A stretch of DNA of 64,000 nt, taken from assembly GCA_031553225.1 (NCBI GenBank), contig JAVBLU010000016.1, positions 62,001 to 126,000 on the forward strand. The letters run 5' to 3'. Under the pieces are notes generated by a model. The model was not told the DNA's origin. It made no database searches and saw only the letters and a list, made by a program, of their open reading frames with translations. Shown here one piece after another: positions 32,471 through 41,033 of the stretch. The translations under genes were made by a program, and so were the position numbers. Source of the stretch: JAVBLU01 sp031553225 (GTDB taxonomy: Bacteria; Bacillota; Clostridia; Christensenellales; UBA1750). Positions within the stretch are counted from its first letter, which is position 1. Each line of letters begins with the position of its first letter.

Positions 32471-33307
32471 ATGGCCATCAAGAAATATCGACCCATTACG
32501 CCGGCGCTCCGCCAGATGTCCGTCATCGACTACGGCGCAGAGCTGACGCGCAAGACGCCGGAGAAGAGCCTTTGCGAGGACATGCGCAAGAATGCCGGCC
32601 GCAATATGTACGGCCGCATCACCGTGCGCCATCGCGGGGGCGGCGAGCGCCGCAAGTATCGCCTCATCGATTTTAAGCGCAGCAAGGACGGCGTGCCCGC
32701 CAAGGTCTTCTCCATCGAGTACGACCCCAACCGCACCGCCTTCATCGCGCTGCTCCACTACCTGGACGGCGAAAAGCGCTACATTCTGGCCCCTGTGGGC
32801 CTGAAGGTCGGCCAGACGGTCACCTCGGGCGCGGGCGCCGACATCATGCCCGGCAACGCCATGCCCATCAGCCAGATCCCCGTGGGGACGCTCATCCACA
32901 ACATTGAGCTTAAGCCAGGCCGCGGCGGCCAGCTTGCCCGCTCGGCCGGCATGGCCGCGCAGCTGATGGCCAAGGAGGGTGCCATGGCGCAGGTGCGTCT
33001 GCCCTCGGGCGAGGTTCGTCTGGTTCCCATGAACGCCCGCGCCACCATCGGGCAGGTCGGCAACATCGACCACGAGAACGTCAGCCTCGGCAAGGCGGGC
33101 AAGACGCGCCACCGCGGCTTCCGCCCCTCGGTCCGCGGCGTTGTGATGAACCCGTGCGACCACCCGCACGGCGGCGGCGAAGGCAAAAGCCCCGTGGGCA
33201 TGCCCTCCCCGGTTACCCCGTGGGGCAAGCCGACACTGGGCAAGAAGACGCGCAAGAAGAAGAACATCTCCAATCGCTTCATCGTTAAGCGCGCCAAGGG
33301 CAAGTAG
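32471..33307 (+). CDS. rplB: 50S ribosomal protein L2
   Basis: L2 (278 aa) is required for subunit joining and peptidyl transfer. The conserved C-terminal motif PCDHPHGGGEGKSPVGMPSP contains the universally conserved histidine near the active centre; PWGKPTLGKKTRKKKN follows. Full length with the usual RNA-binding domain KYRLIDFKRSKDGVPAKVFS. Confidence 0.98.
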   Translation: MAIKKYRPITPALRQMSVIDYGAELTRKTPEKSLCEDMRKNAGRNMYGRITVRHRGGGERRKYRLIDFKRSKDGVPAKVFSIEYDPNRTAFIALLHYLDGEKRYILAPVGLKVGQTVTSGAGADIMPGNAMPISQIPVGTLIHNIELKPGRGGQLARSAGMAAQLMAKEGAMAQVRLPSGEVRLVPMNARATIGQVGNIDHENVSLGKAGKTRHRGFRPSVRGVVMNPCDHPHGGGEGKSPVGMPSPVTPWGKPTLGKKTRKKKNISNRFIVKRAKGK

Positions 33308-33329
33308 GCCAGAAGGAGGATCAGAAGGC

Positions 33330-33611
33330 ATGTCAAGGTCGATAAAAAAGGGCCCCTATGTATTTGATCGGCTGCTGGCCCGCTTGCAGCAGATGAATGA
33401 GAAGAACGAAAAGAAGGTCGTTAAGACCTGGTCGCGCGCGTCCACCATCTTCCCGGACTTTGTGGGCCACACGATCGCCGTTCATGACGGCCGCAAGCAC
33501 GTGCCGGTGTACGTCACCGAGGATATGGTAGGACACAAGCTTGGGGAATTCGCCCCCACCCGCACCTTCCGCGGCCATTCCGGCTCGGATAAGGCCAGCA
33601 GGGCCAAGTAG
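33330..33611 (+). CDS. rpsS: 30S ribosomal protein S19
   Basis: S19 (93 aa) forms with S13 the head complex that contacts tRNA. SRSIKKGPYVFDRLLARLQQ at the start and HDGRKHVPVYVTEDMVGHKL-GEFAPTRTFRGH near the end are the family hallmark. Standard length and position between L2 and L22. Confidence 0.98.
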   Translation: MSRSIKKGPYVFDRLLARLQQMNEKNEKKVVKTWSRASTIFPDFVGHTIAVHDGRKHVPVYVTEDMVGHKLGEFAPTRTFRGHSGSDKASRAK

Positions 33612-33626
33612 AGAGGAGGATGCCAA

Positions 33627-34013
33627 GTGGCGACCAGATCTAGGGAAAAATCCAAGGCGCGCAAGGAAAACCGCGACAAGCGCCCCACCGCGCACGCGCG
33701 CTACATTCGCATCTCCTCGCGCAAGTGCGGCATCGTTGTGGATCTGATCCGCGGCAAGAAGGCCAACGACGCTCTGGCTATTTTGATGGCCACGCCCAAG
33801 GCCGCATCGCCCGTTGTGGAGAAGCTTTTAAACAGCGCCATCGCCAACGCCGAGAACAACCAGGGCATGAGCCGCGGCGATTTGATCGTTGCCGAGGCCT
33901 ATGCCAACCAGGGCCCCTCGCTCAAGCGCATGCATCCCGGCAGCCGCGGCATGGGCAAGCCCATCCTCAAACGCACGAGCCATCTAACCATCGTGCTGGA
34001 CCAGGCCAAGTAA
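33627..34013 (+). CDS. rplV: 50S ribosomal protein L22
   Basis: L22 (128 aa) has a beta-hairpin lining the exit tunnel. The body begins at AHARYIRISSRKCGIVVDLI and the hairpin region is AEAYANQGPSLKRMHPGSRG. A basic extension of about 20 residues (ATRSREKSKARKENRDKRPT) precedes the usual start. The start codon is GTG at 33627 behind GAGGAGG. Confidence 0.96.
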   Translation: MATRSREKSKARKENRDKRPTAHARYIRISSRKCGIVVDLIRGKKANDALAILMATPKAASPVVEKLLNSAIANAENNQGMSRGDLIVAEAYANQGPSLKRMHPGSRGMGKPILKRTSHLTIVLDQAK

Positions 34014-34028
34014 CGGAGGGATATCGAT

Positions 34029-34712
34029 ATGGGTCAAAAGGTACATCCAAACGGCGCCCGCGTCGGCGTCATCCGTGACTGGTCCACGCACTGGTACTGC
34101 GGCAAGAAGGGCTTCGCGGACATGCTCAACGAGGACTTCCGCATCCGTCAGATGCTGAAGAAGAAACTTTTCGCGGCCGGCGTTTCGCGCATCGACATCG
34201 ACCGCGCCGCCACCCGCATCACCGTCAAGGTATACACCGCCAAACCCGGCATCGTGATCGGCCGCGGCGGCGCGGGGATCGACGCCCTGCGCAAGGAAGT
34301 GGAGAAGTTCCTTGGGAAGGCCGTCTCCGTGGACATCATGGAGATCAAACAGCCCGACCTGGACGCTCAGCTGGTGGCCGAGAACATCGCCCAGCAGCTG
34401 GAGAAGCGCACCTCCTTCCGCCGGGCCATGAAGCAGACCATCCAGCGCTCCATGAAGGCCGGAGCCAAGGGGATCAAGACCATCGTGGCCGGCCGCCTGG
34501 GCGGCGCGGACATCGCCCGGTCGGAGGGATACCACGAGGGGTCCATCCCCCTGCAGACGCTGCGCGCCAACATTGAGTTTGGCTTTGCCGAGGCGCACAC
34601 CACCTACGGCCGCATCGGCGTTAAAGTATGGATTTATAAAGGCCAGGTGCTGCCCCGCATCCGGGCCAAGGGCGCGGCTGCCGAGCGCAAGGCCGCGGAG
34701 GGAGGCAAGTAA
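34029..34712 (+). CDS. rpsC: 30S ribosomal protein S3
   Basis: S3 (227 aa) is part of the mRNA entry channel. The type II KH domain has PGIVIGRGGAGIDALRKEVE (about 75-94), and the C-terminal S3 domain has GIKTIVAGRLGGADIARSEG and TTYGRIGVKVWIYKGQVLP. Complete and of normal length. Confidence 0.98.
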   Translation: MGQKVHPNGARVGVIRDWSTHWYCGKKGFADMLNEDFRIRQMLKKKLFAAGVSRIDIDRAATRITVKVYTAKPGIVIGRGGAGIDALRKEVEKFLGKAVSVDIMEIKQPDLDAQLVAENIAQQLEKRTSFRRAMKQTIQRSMKAGAKGIKTIVAGRLGGADIARSEGYHEGSIPLQTLRANIEFGFAEAHTTYGRIGVKVWIYKGQVLPRIRAKGAAAERKAAEGGK

Positions 34713-34715
34713 ACC

Positions 34716-35165
34716 ATGTTGATGCCCAAGAGGGTCAAGCGTCGCCGCGTGATGCGCGGCCGCATGAAAGGCAAGGCGTCCCGCGGCAACTTCCTGGCGT
34801 ACGGCGATTACGGCCTTGTTGCCACGGCGCCGGCGTGGGTTACCTCCAACCAGATTGAAGCCGCCCGTATCGCCATGACGCGCTTCACCAAGCGCGGCGG
34901 ACAGGTTTGGATCAAGATTTTCCCCGACAAGCCCGTCACCAAGAAGCCCGCGGAAACCCGCATGGGTTCGGGCAAGGGCTCGCCCGAGTATTGGGTGGCC
35001 GTTGTGAAGCCGGGCCGCGTGCTCTTCGAGATGAAGGGCATCCCCGAGGAGACCGCCCGCGAGGCGCTCCGCCTGGCCATGCACAAGCTTCCCATGACGT
35101 CCAAGTTTATCAAGCGCGAAGGCGTAATCGAGCCCGTCGTTGAGGGTGTGGAGGTGGAGGCGTAA
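34716..35165 (+). CDS. rplP: 50S ribosomal protein L16
   Basis: L16 (149 aa) organises the A-site tRNA binding region of 23S rRNA. MLMPKRVKRRRVMRGRMKGK opens it; RGGQVWIKIFPDKPVTKKPA-ETRMGSGKG is the conserved functional segment. Its stop overlaps the rpmC start by one base (TAATG). Confidence 0.98.
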   Translation: MLMPKRVKRRRVMRGRMKGKASRGNFLAYGDYGLVATAPAWVTSNQIEAARIAMTRFTKRGGQVWIKIFPDKPVTKKPAETRMGSGKGSPEYWVAVVKPGRVLFEMKGIPEETAREALRLAMHKLPMTSKFIKREGVIEPVVEGVEVEA

Positions 35166-35368
35166 TGAACAAGAAACTGGAGAAGCTGCGCGAGGCCTCC
35201 TCTACGGAACTGAACGACCAGCTGAAAAGCGCCAAGGAAGAGCTCTTTAACCTTCGCTTTCAGCAGGCCACCGGCCAGCTGGCCAACCCGCTGGTCATCA
35301 AGTCCTGCAAGAAGAACATCGCCCGCATCAACACCCTTCTGCGCGAGCAGGAGCTGAAAAAAGCCTAA
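35165..35368 (+). CDS. rpmC: 50S ribosomal protein L29
   Basis: L29 (67 aa), a two-helix protein next to L23 at the tunnel exit. The pattern LREASSTELNDQLKSAKEEL, FNLRFQQATGQLANP and IARINTLLREQE is diagnostic. It is coupled to rplP by a one-base overlap. Confidence 0.97.
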   Translation: MNKKLEKLREASSTELNDQLKSAKEELFNLRFQQATGQLANPLVIKSCKKNIARINTLLREQELKKA

Positions 35369-35392
35369 GGTGCCCGAAGGGAGGACAACACA

Positions 35393-35659
35393 ATGAACGA
35401 AGCAACACCGCGCAACAACCGAAAAACCCGTGTGGGCACCGTCGTCTCGGACAAGATGGACAAGACGATTGTCGTGGCCATCAAAACCCGCGTCACGCAT
35501 CCCGCTTACGGCAAGATCTTAAATCGCACCACCAAGCTTAAGGCGCACGATGAAAACAACGAGTGCCACATCGGCGATACCGTGCTGGTGATGGAAACCC
35601 GTCCGCTCTCCCGCGAAAAGCGCTGGCGCCTGGTCGAGATCATCGAACACGCCAAGTAA
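35393..35659 (+). CDS. rpsQ: 30S ribosomal protein S17
   Basis: S17 (88 aa), an OB-fold primary 16S rRNA binder. GTVVSDKMDKTIVVAIKTRV (about 17-36) and GDTVLVMETRPLSREKRWRL near the end identify it. Order rpmC-rpsQ-rplN is standard. Confidence 0.97.
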   Translation: MNEATPRNNRKTRVGTVVSDKMDKTIVVAIKTRVTHPAYGKILNRTTKLKAHDENNECHIGDTVLVMETRPLSREKRWRLVEIIEHAK

Positions 35660-35692
35660 GCCAGGCCAGGTTATTGGAGGGAAGAGAAAGCT

Positions 35693-36061
35693 ATGGTACA
35701 GCCGCAAACAAGGCTTAAGGTGGCCGACAACACCGGCGCCAAAGAGATCATGTGCATTCGCGTCCTGGGCGGATCCTTCCGCCAGGCCGGAGGCATTGGC
35801 GACGTGATCGTCGCATCCGTGAAGACCGCCTCGCCCGGCGGCGTCGTTAAGAAGGGCGAGGTCATCAAGGCCGTCATCGTGCGCACGGTGAAGCAGAACC
35901 GCCGCCCGGACGGCAGCTACATCCGCTTTGACGACAACGCCGCGGTCATCATCAACGACCAGAAGCAGCCGCGCGGCACGCGCATCTTTGGGCCGGTGGC
36001 CCGCGAGCTGCGCGACCACGACTACATGAAGATCATCTCGCTTGCCCCGGAAGTGCTGTAG
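35693..36061 (+). CDS. rplN: 50S ribosomal protein L14
   Basis: L14 (122 aa) is the intersubunit-bridge protein and the binding partner of RsfS, which is also encoded in this window. MVQPQTRLKVADNTGAKEIM starts it and FGPVARELRDHDYMKIISLA ends it, both invariant family features. Confidence 0.98.
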   Translation: MVQPQTRLKVADNTGAKEIMCIRVLGGSFRQAGGIGDVIVASVKTASPGGVVKKGEVIKAVIVRTVKQNRRPDGSYIRFDDNAAVIINDQKQPRGTRIFGPVARELRDHDYMKIISLAPEVL

Positions 36062-36080
36062 GAAAGGAGAGAACTGAAGC

Positions 36081-36437
36081 ATGGCCATCGCTACGAAGAC
36101 TAAGCCCAAGACGCCCGTTAAGCTGGGCGTAAAGAAGAACGACACGGTCGTTGTCATCTCCGGCAAGGACAAGGGCAAAAAAGGCAAGGTTCTTTCCGCC
36201 CTGCCCCAGGAAGGGCGCGTGCTGGTTGAGGGCGTCAACATCATCACCAAGCACCAAAAGCCCCGCGGGCAACAGCAGCCCGGCGGAATCCTTCACCACG
36301 AGGCGCCCATCTATGCCGCCAAGGTAATGCTGGTGTGCGGCAAGTGCGGCAAGGCCACGCGCGTGGCGCACAAGCTGCTGGACGACGGAGGCAAGGTGCG
36401 CGTATGCAAGAAGTGCGGCGAGACATTCGAGCGTTAA
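36081..36437 (+). CDS. rplX: 50S ribosomal protein L24, four-cysteine form
   Basis: L24 (118 aa) starts 50S folding. The KOW segment is DTVVVISGKDKGKKGKVLSA (about 21-40). The C-terminal half carries CGKC (C86, C89) and CKKC (C109, C112), a spacing that would hold a zinc ion; many bacterial L24 proteins lack these residues. The ending EVTFER-like CGETFER is normal. Confidence 0.96.
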   Translation: MAIATKTKPKTPVKLGVKKNDTVVVISGKDKGKKGKVLSALPQEGRVLVEGVNIITKHQKPRGQQQPGGILHHEAPIYAAKVMLVCGKCGKATRVAHKLLDDGGKVRVCKKCGETFER

Positions 36438-36462
36438 TGCTGCTTCTAGGAGGGAACACAAC

Positions 36463-37005
36463 GTGCCACGTCTGAAGGAGAGGTACCTGGCCGAGGTGAT
36501 GCCGGCGCTGAAGCAGCGTTTCGGCTATCAAAACGTCAACCAGATACCGCGCATCAATAAGATCGTCATCAACATGGGCCTGGGGGACTCCAAGGACAAC
36601 CCCAAGGCCATCGAAGCGGCCGTGTCGGAGATGGGCACCATCGCCGGACAAAAGGCCATCACCACCAAGGCGCGCAAATCCATCGCCAACTTTAAGCTCC
36701 GCGCGGGCATGACGGTTGGCTGCACGGTGACGCTGCGCGGCGCGCGGATGTACGAGTTTCTCGACAAGCTCATCAACATCGCCCTTCCGCGCGTGCGCGA
36801 CTTCCGCGGCGTGTCCGCAAAGGCCTTCGACGGCCGCGGCAACTACGCCCTGGGCGTTAAGGAACAGCTCATCTTCCCGGAGATCGAGTACGACAAAGTG
36901 GAAAAGATTCGCGGCATGGAGATGATCATCGTCACCACTGCGAAGACGGACGAAGAGGCCAAAGAGCTGCTGCAGCTTCTGGGCATGCCCTTCGCCCAAG
37001 CGTAA
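36463..37005 (+). CDS. rplE: 50S ribosomal protein L5
   Basis: L5 (180 aa) binds 5S rRNA and contacts the P-site tRNA. It has INKIVINMGLGDSKDNPKAI near residue 27 and LPRVRDFRGVSAKAFDGRGN (about 106-125). The start is GTG at 36463 behind AGGAGG. Complete. Confidence 0.98.
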   Translation: MPRLKERYLAEVMPALKQRFGYQNVNQIPRINKIVINMGLGDSKDNPKAIEAAVSEMGTIAGQKAITTKARKSIANFKLRAGMTVGCTVTLRGARMYEFLDKLINIALPRVRDFRGVSAKAFDGRGNYALGVKEQLIFPEIEYDKVEKIRGMEMIIVTTAKTDEEAKELLQLLGMPFAQA

Positions 37006-37017
37006 GGAGGACTGAAC

Positions 37018-37203
37018 GTGGCGAAAACAAGCATTAAGCTCAAGCAACAACGCGCGCCCAAGTTCTCCACGCGGGCGTACACGCGCTGCCGTATCTGCGG
37101 CCGTCCGCACGCGGTGCTGCGCAAGTACGGCGTGTGCCGTATCTGCTTCCGCAACCTTGCCTACGCCGGCCAGATTCCGGGCGTACGCAAGGCAAGCTGG
37201 TAA
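37018..37203 (+). CDS. rpsZ: 30S ribosomal protein S14, zinc-binding type Z
   Basis: The short, zinc-dependent S14 (61 aa). The ligands are C24, C27, C40 and C43 in TRCRICGRP and YGVCRICFRN; the ending GQIPGVRKASW is invariant. GTG start at 37018. This C+ form is typical of Gram-positive bacteria and under zinc starvation is often replaced by a paralogue, none of which is in this window. Confidence 0.98.
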   Translation: MAKTSIKLKQQRAPKFSTRAYTRCRICGRPHAVLRKYGVCRICFRNLAYAGQIPGVRKASW

Positions 37204-37229
37204 GCACCGCTTGAGAGGAGGGTTAACGC

Positions 37230-37628
37230 ATGATCGTCAATGATCCCATCGCCGATATGCTCACGCGCATTCGCAACGCGCTGGTCGCGCGGCACGACAG
37301 CGTGACGATGCCGGCGTCCAACATCAAAAAGTCCATCGCGCGCATTCTGCTCGCCGAAGGCTACGTCAAGGGCGTGGACATGATCGAGGAGGGGCCGCAG
37401 GGCGCCATCAAGATCACCCTGAAGTACGCAGCGGGCAAGAAGAGCGTGATCACCGGCCTGCGGCGCATCTCCAAGCCGGGGCTTCGCGTATACGCCAAGT
37501 CCGACCAGGTGCCCAAGGTTTTGGGCGGCCTGGGCGTTGCGATCCTGTCCACGCCCCAGGGCGTGATCACCGACAAGGATGCGCGCAAAAAGGCCGTAGG
37601 CGGCGAAGTGCTCGCCTACATCTGGTAA
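37230..37628 (+). CDS. rpsH: 30S ribosomal protein S8
   Basis: S8 (132 aa) binds 16S helix 21 and, in E. coli, the spc mRNA as a repressor. DPIADMLTRIRNALVARHDS at the start and LGVAILSTPQGVITDKDAR near the end are conserved. It begins with ATG behind GAGGAGG. Confidence 0.98.
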   Translation: MIVNDPIADMLTRIRNALVARHDSVTMPASNIKKSIARILLAEGYVKGVDMIEEGPQGAIKITLKYAAGKKSVITGLRRISKPGLRVYAKSDQVPKVLGGLGVAILSTPQGVITDKDARKKAVGGEVLAYIW

Positions 37629-37647
37629 GGGCAGGAGGAAGATCGAA

Positions 37648-38190
37648 GTGTCAAGAATTGGTCGCCTCCCCATTGCGCTGCCCGCGGGCGTTACCGTTTC
37701 GGCGGATCCGCAGAACGCGGTTACCGTCAAGGGCCCCAAAGGGGAGCTTTCCGAGCAGATCCACCGCGATATTATGGTGGAGATTCTCCCGGGCGTTGTC
37801 AACGTGAAGCGCGCAAGCGAAGACAAGGAGCACAAGGCGCTCCACGGGCTGTCCCGTGCGCTCATCAACAACATGGTGATCGGCGTGACCGCCGGCTACC
37901 AAAAGACGCTCATCATTGAAGGCACGGGTTACCGCGCCGCCAAGGCGGGCAACAAGCTGACCCTGCAGATGGGGTATTCCCACCCCGTGGAGTTTGTGGA
38001 GGAGAAGAACATCACCTTCACCGTGCCCGCGCCCAACTCCGTCGTGGTGTCCGGCATCTCCAAGCAGCGCGTGGGCGAGCTGGCCGCCAACATCCGCGGC
38101 GTGCGCCCGCCCGAGCCGTATCTGGGCAAGGGCATCAAATACGAGAACGAGCACATCCGCCGCAAGGCGGGCAAGGCCGGCAAGAAGTAA
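37648..38190 (+). CDS. rplF: 50S ribosomal protein L6
   Basis: L6 (180 aa), two related domains near the factor-binding site. MSRIGRLPIALPAGVTVSAD opens it; IRGVRPPEPYLGKGIKYENE near the end is the family signature. GTG start at 37648 behind AGGAGG. Confidence 0.98.
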   Translation: MSRIGRLPIALPAGVTVSADPQNAVTVKGPKGELSEQIHRDIMVEILPGVVNVKRASEDKEHKALHGLSRALINNMVIGVTAGYQKTLIIEGTGYRAAKAGNKLTLQMGYSHPVEFVEEKNITFTVPAPNSVVVSGISKQRVGELAANIRGVRPPEPYLGKGIKYENEHIRRKAGKAGKK

Positions 38191-38205
38191 AGGAGGGCGA
38201 AGCGT

Positions 38206-38574
38206 ATGGTATCCAGAAAAGACAAAAACGCGCTGCGGCTTGTACGCCACGCCCGCGTGCGCAAAAAGATTTCCGGCTCGGACGTGCGGCCCCGCCTGTG
38301 CGTCTATCGCAGCCTTTCCAACATCTACGCCCAGGTCATCGACGACGGCGCCGGCAAGACGCTCGTGTCCGCCTCGACGCTTGACAAGACGCTGGCCGCC
38401 CAGCTGGGCGAGATGACCAAGAAGCAGGCCGCCAAGCTCATTGGCAAGACCGTGGCCGAGCGCGCCGTGGCCGCCGGCATCAAAGAAGTGGTCTTTGACC
38501 GCGGCGGGTACATCTACACCGGGCGCGTGGCCGAGCTTGCCGCCGGCGCGCGCGAAGCCGGGCTTAAGTTCTAA
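38206..38574 (+). CDS. rplR: 50S ribosomal protein L18
   Basis: L18 (122 aa) binds 5S rRNA with L5 and L25. A basic N-terminus is followed by RPRLCVYRSLSNIYAQVIDD; the C-terminus has EVVFDRGGYIYTGRVAELAA. Complete, in standard order. Confidence 0.98.
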   Translation: MVSRKDKNALRLVRHARVRKKISGSDVRPRLCVYRSLSNIYAQVIDDGAGKTLVSASTLDKTLAAQLGEMTKKQAAKLIGKTVAERAVAAGIKEVVFDRGGYIYTGRVAELAAGAREAGLKF

Positions 38575-38595
38575 GGAAGGGGGCGGCGAACAAGT

Positions 38596-39096
38596 ATGCA
38601 ACAGCGCTTTGAACAGCAATCCGAGTTTCAGGATAAATTGGTAGCGGTCAACCGCGTGGCCAAGGTCGTTAAGGGCGGCCGCAACTTCCGTTTCTCCGCG
38701 CTGGTGGTCGTTGGCGATCAAAAGGAGCGCGTGGGCGTCGGCATGGGCAAGGCCAAGGAGATTCCCGAGGCCATCCGCAAGGCCAACGAAGACGCCAAGA
38801 AGCAGCTCGTGACCGTGCCGCTGGTGGGCACCACCATTCCCCACCGCACGGAAGGGTACTTTGGCACGAGCAAGGTCGTGCTGCTGCCCGCGCCCGAAGG
38901 CTCCGGCGTTATCGCCGGCGGCGCGGTGCGCGCGGTGCTGGAGCTTGCCGGCGTCAAAGACATCCGCACCAAGACATATGGCGGGGGGAACCCCATCAAC
39001 ATGGCCAAGGCGACCATACTGGCGATGCGCAAGCTGATGACCGTCGAACAGGTCGCCAAGCTCCGCGGCATCTCCGTACAGGACGTTTTGGACTAG
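38596..39096 (+). CDS. rpsE: 30S ribosomal protein S5
   Basis: S5 (166 aa) helps decoding fidelity and mRNA unwinding. KVVKGGRNFRFSALVVVGDQ (about 22-41) is the dsRBD-like domain with its conserved glycines; GVRDI-type AGVKDIRTKTYGGGNPINMA follows. Full length. Confidence 0.98.
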   Translation: MQQRFEQQSEFQDKLVAVNRVAKVVKGGRNFRFSALVVVGDQKERVGVGMGKAKEIPEAIRKANEDAKKQLVTVPLVGTTIPHRTEGYFGTSKVVLLPAPEGSGVIAGGAVRAVLELAGVKDIRTKTYGGGNPINMAKATILAMRKLMTVEQVAKLRGISVQDVLD

Positions 39097-39110
39097 GGGG
39101 AGCACCGAGG

Positions 39111-39293
39111 ATGAAATTGAAGATTACGCTCATCAAGAGCACAATCGCCTGTAAGAAAAAACAGATTCAAACGGTGGAAGCGCTGGGCCTGAAGAAGATC
39201 GGCCAGAGCGTCGTTCACCCCGATAATCCTTGCATGCGCGGCATGGTGTTTCGCGTGAAGCACATGGTGACGTGCGAAGAGATTGCACAGTAG
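39111..39293 (+). CDS. rpmD: 50S ribosomal protein L30
   Basis: L30 (60 aa). LKITLIKSTIACKKKQIQTV and LGLKKIGQSVVHPDNPCMRG are the family segments. Standard short bacterial form, between S5 and L15. Confidence 0.97.
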   Translation: MKLKITLIKSTIACKKKQIQTVEALGLKKIGQSVVHPDNPCMRGMVFRVKHMVTCEEIAQ

Positions 39294-39309
39294 AAGGGAG
39301 GAAGCGGCA

Positions 39310-39753
39310 ATGAAACTTCACGAGCTTTCCCCCGGTCAGGGCGCAACGACGGAGCGCAAACGCCTCGGGCGCGGCATTGGTTCCGGCACGGGCAAAACGG
39401 CCGGTAAGGGTTCCAAGGGCCAGCTCGCCCGCTCCGGCCCCAAGCAGCCGGGCTTTGAGGGCGGCCAGATGCCCCTTGCGCGCCGCGTGCCCAAGCGCGG
39501 CTTCACCAACAATTTTGCCGTGAATTACGCCTGCGTCAACGTGGCGCTCCTTGACAAGTTTGAGGACGGCGCGACCGTTACGGTGGATATGATGCGCCAG
39601 GCCGGCATTTTGGCCAAAAAGGTGCAAAACGGCGGCGTTAAGGTGCTGGGCGACGGCGCTCTCACCAAGCGTCTCACCGTGCAGGCCAACAAGTTTACCA
39701 AGCAAGCGGAAGAGAAGATCGTAAAAGCCGGCGGGAAAGCCGAGGTGATCTGA
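39310..39753 (+). CDS. rplO: 50S ribosomal protein L15
   Basis: L15 (147 aa). The N-terminal basic, glycine-rich arm (LGRGIGSGTGKTAGKGSKGQ, then GFEGGQMPLARRVPKRGF) wraps through 23S rRNA; the C-terminal globular domain has GGVKVLGDGALTKRLTVQAN. The start is the ATG at 39310 with GGAGG; an earlier in-frame ATG overlaps rpmD. Confidence 0.98.
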   Translation: MKLHELSPGQGATTERKRLGRGIGSGTGKTAGKGSKGQLARSGPKQPGFEGGQMPLARRVPKRGFTNNFAVNYACVNVALLDKFEDGATVTVDMMRQAGILAKKVQNGGVKVLGDGALTKRLTVQANKFTKQAEEKIVKAGGKAEVI

Positions 39754-39754
39754 C

Positions 39755-41020
39755 GTGCTGGAGACGCTGCGTAACGCGTGGCGGATCGAGGACCTGCGCA
39801 AGAAGATCCTCTACACGCTCGTCATCCTCTTCATCTACCGCCTGGGGAGCTACATCCCCGTGGCGGGCGTTAACGCAGACTACATCGGCAGCGCCGTTCA
39901 GCAATACTCCCTTCTGGGCTTCATGGACATCATGAACGGCGGCGCCATGACGCACTTCACCATCTTCGCCATGGGAATCACCCCCTACATCAACTCCTCC
40001 ATTATCATGCAGCTCCTCACCGTGGCCATCCCCAAGCTTGAGGAAATGCAGAAGGAGGGCGAAGAGGGCCGCAAGCGCATCGCCCAGTACACCCGCTACG
40101 TTACGGTGGGTCTGGGCTTTCTGCAGGCCGTGGGCATCATATTGGGCCTTGGGCCGCAGGCCGTGGTTTCCACCAACTTCTTCAACTATCTGTCCATCGG
40201 CCTTGCCATGGCGGCCGGTACGGCCTTCACCATGTGGCTGGGCGAGCGCATCAACGAAAACGGCGTGGGCAACGGCATCTCGCTCATCATCTTCGTGGGC
40301 ATCGTATCCCGCTTGCCGTCCATCGTGTCCAGCGCGCTGATGAACATGTTCAACCAGCCCACCATCGGCAAGGTTGCCGGGTACCTTCTGGTGCTCGCAG
40401 GCGTTATCGCCATCATCGCCGCCGTGGTGTTTGTGGACCAGGGCGAGCGCCGCGTGACGGTGCAGTACGCCAAGCGCATGGTTGGCCGCAAGATGTACGG
40501 CGGGCAGCAGACGCACATCCCCCTGAAGGTGAACTCCTCCGGCGTTCTGCCCCTCATCTTTGCGTCCAGCTTCCTGCAGTTCCCCTCGATTCTCGCTCAG
40601 TTCTGGCCGAATTCGGGGTTCTACGTGTGGGTGCACCGCTGGCTTGGGGTTTCCTCGCCGCTGTTTGTCATCTTGCAGCTGGTGCTGGTTCTGTTCTTCA
40701 CCTACTTCTATTCGGCCATCTCCTTTAACCCCGTGGAGATCGCCAAGAACCTGCAGCAGAGCGGCGGGTTTATACCCGGCATCCGGCCGGGCCGCCCGAC
40801 CTCGGATTTTCTGCAGAAGACCACCAACCGCATCGTGCTCTTTGGCGCTATCTTCCTGGCGGTGCTGGCCACCGTTCCCACCATCATTTTGGTGCTGACG
40901 CACAATGCCTCGCCCATGGGCGCCACAAGCGTGCTCATCGTCGTGTCGGTGGCATTGGAGACCACGCGCCAGATCGAGGCCCAGATGGTGATGCGTCACC
41001 ACCACGGCTTCCTGAACTAA
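39755..41020 (+). CDS. secY: protein translocase subunit SecY
   Basis: SecY (421 aa), the ten-helix channel of the Sec translocon. ILYTLVILFIYRLGSYIPVA is helix 1, the plug region follows at YIGSAVQQYSLLGFMDIMNG, and GIQMDGLGRM-like loops are represented by RRVTVQYAKRMVGRKMYGGQ. GTG start one base after the rplO stop. It exports among others the lipoproteins and the amidase encoded in this window. Confidence 0.98.
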   Translation: MLETLRNAWRIEDLRKKILYTLVILFIYRLGSYIPVAGVNADYIGSAVQQYSLLGFMDIMNGGAMTHFTIFAMGITPYINSSIIMQLLTVAIPKLEEMQKEGEEGRKRIAQYTRYVTVGLGFLQAVGIILGLGPQAVVSTNFFNYLSIGLAMAAGTAFTMWLGERINENGVGNGISLIIFVGIVSRLPSIVSSALMNMFNQPTIGKVAGYLLVLAGVIAIIAAVVFVDQGERRVTVQYAKRMVGRKMYGGQQTHIPLKVNSSGVLPLIFASSFLQFPSILAQFWPNSGFYVWVHRWLGVSSPLFVILQLVLVLFFTYFYSAISFNPVEIAKNLQQSGGFIPGIRPGRPTSDFLQKTTNRIVLFGAIFLAVLATVPTIILVLTHNASPMGATSVLIVVSVALETTRQIEAQMVMRHHHGFLN

Positions 41021-41033
41021 CGGAGTTTATGCC

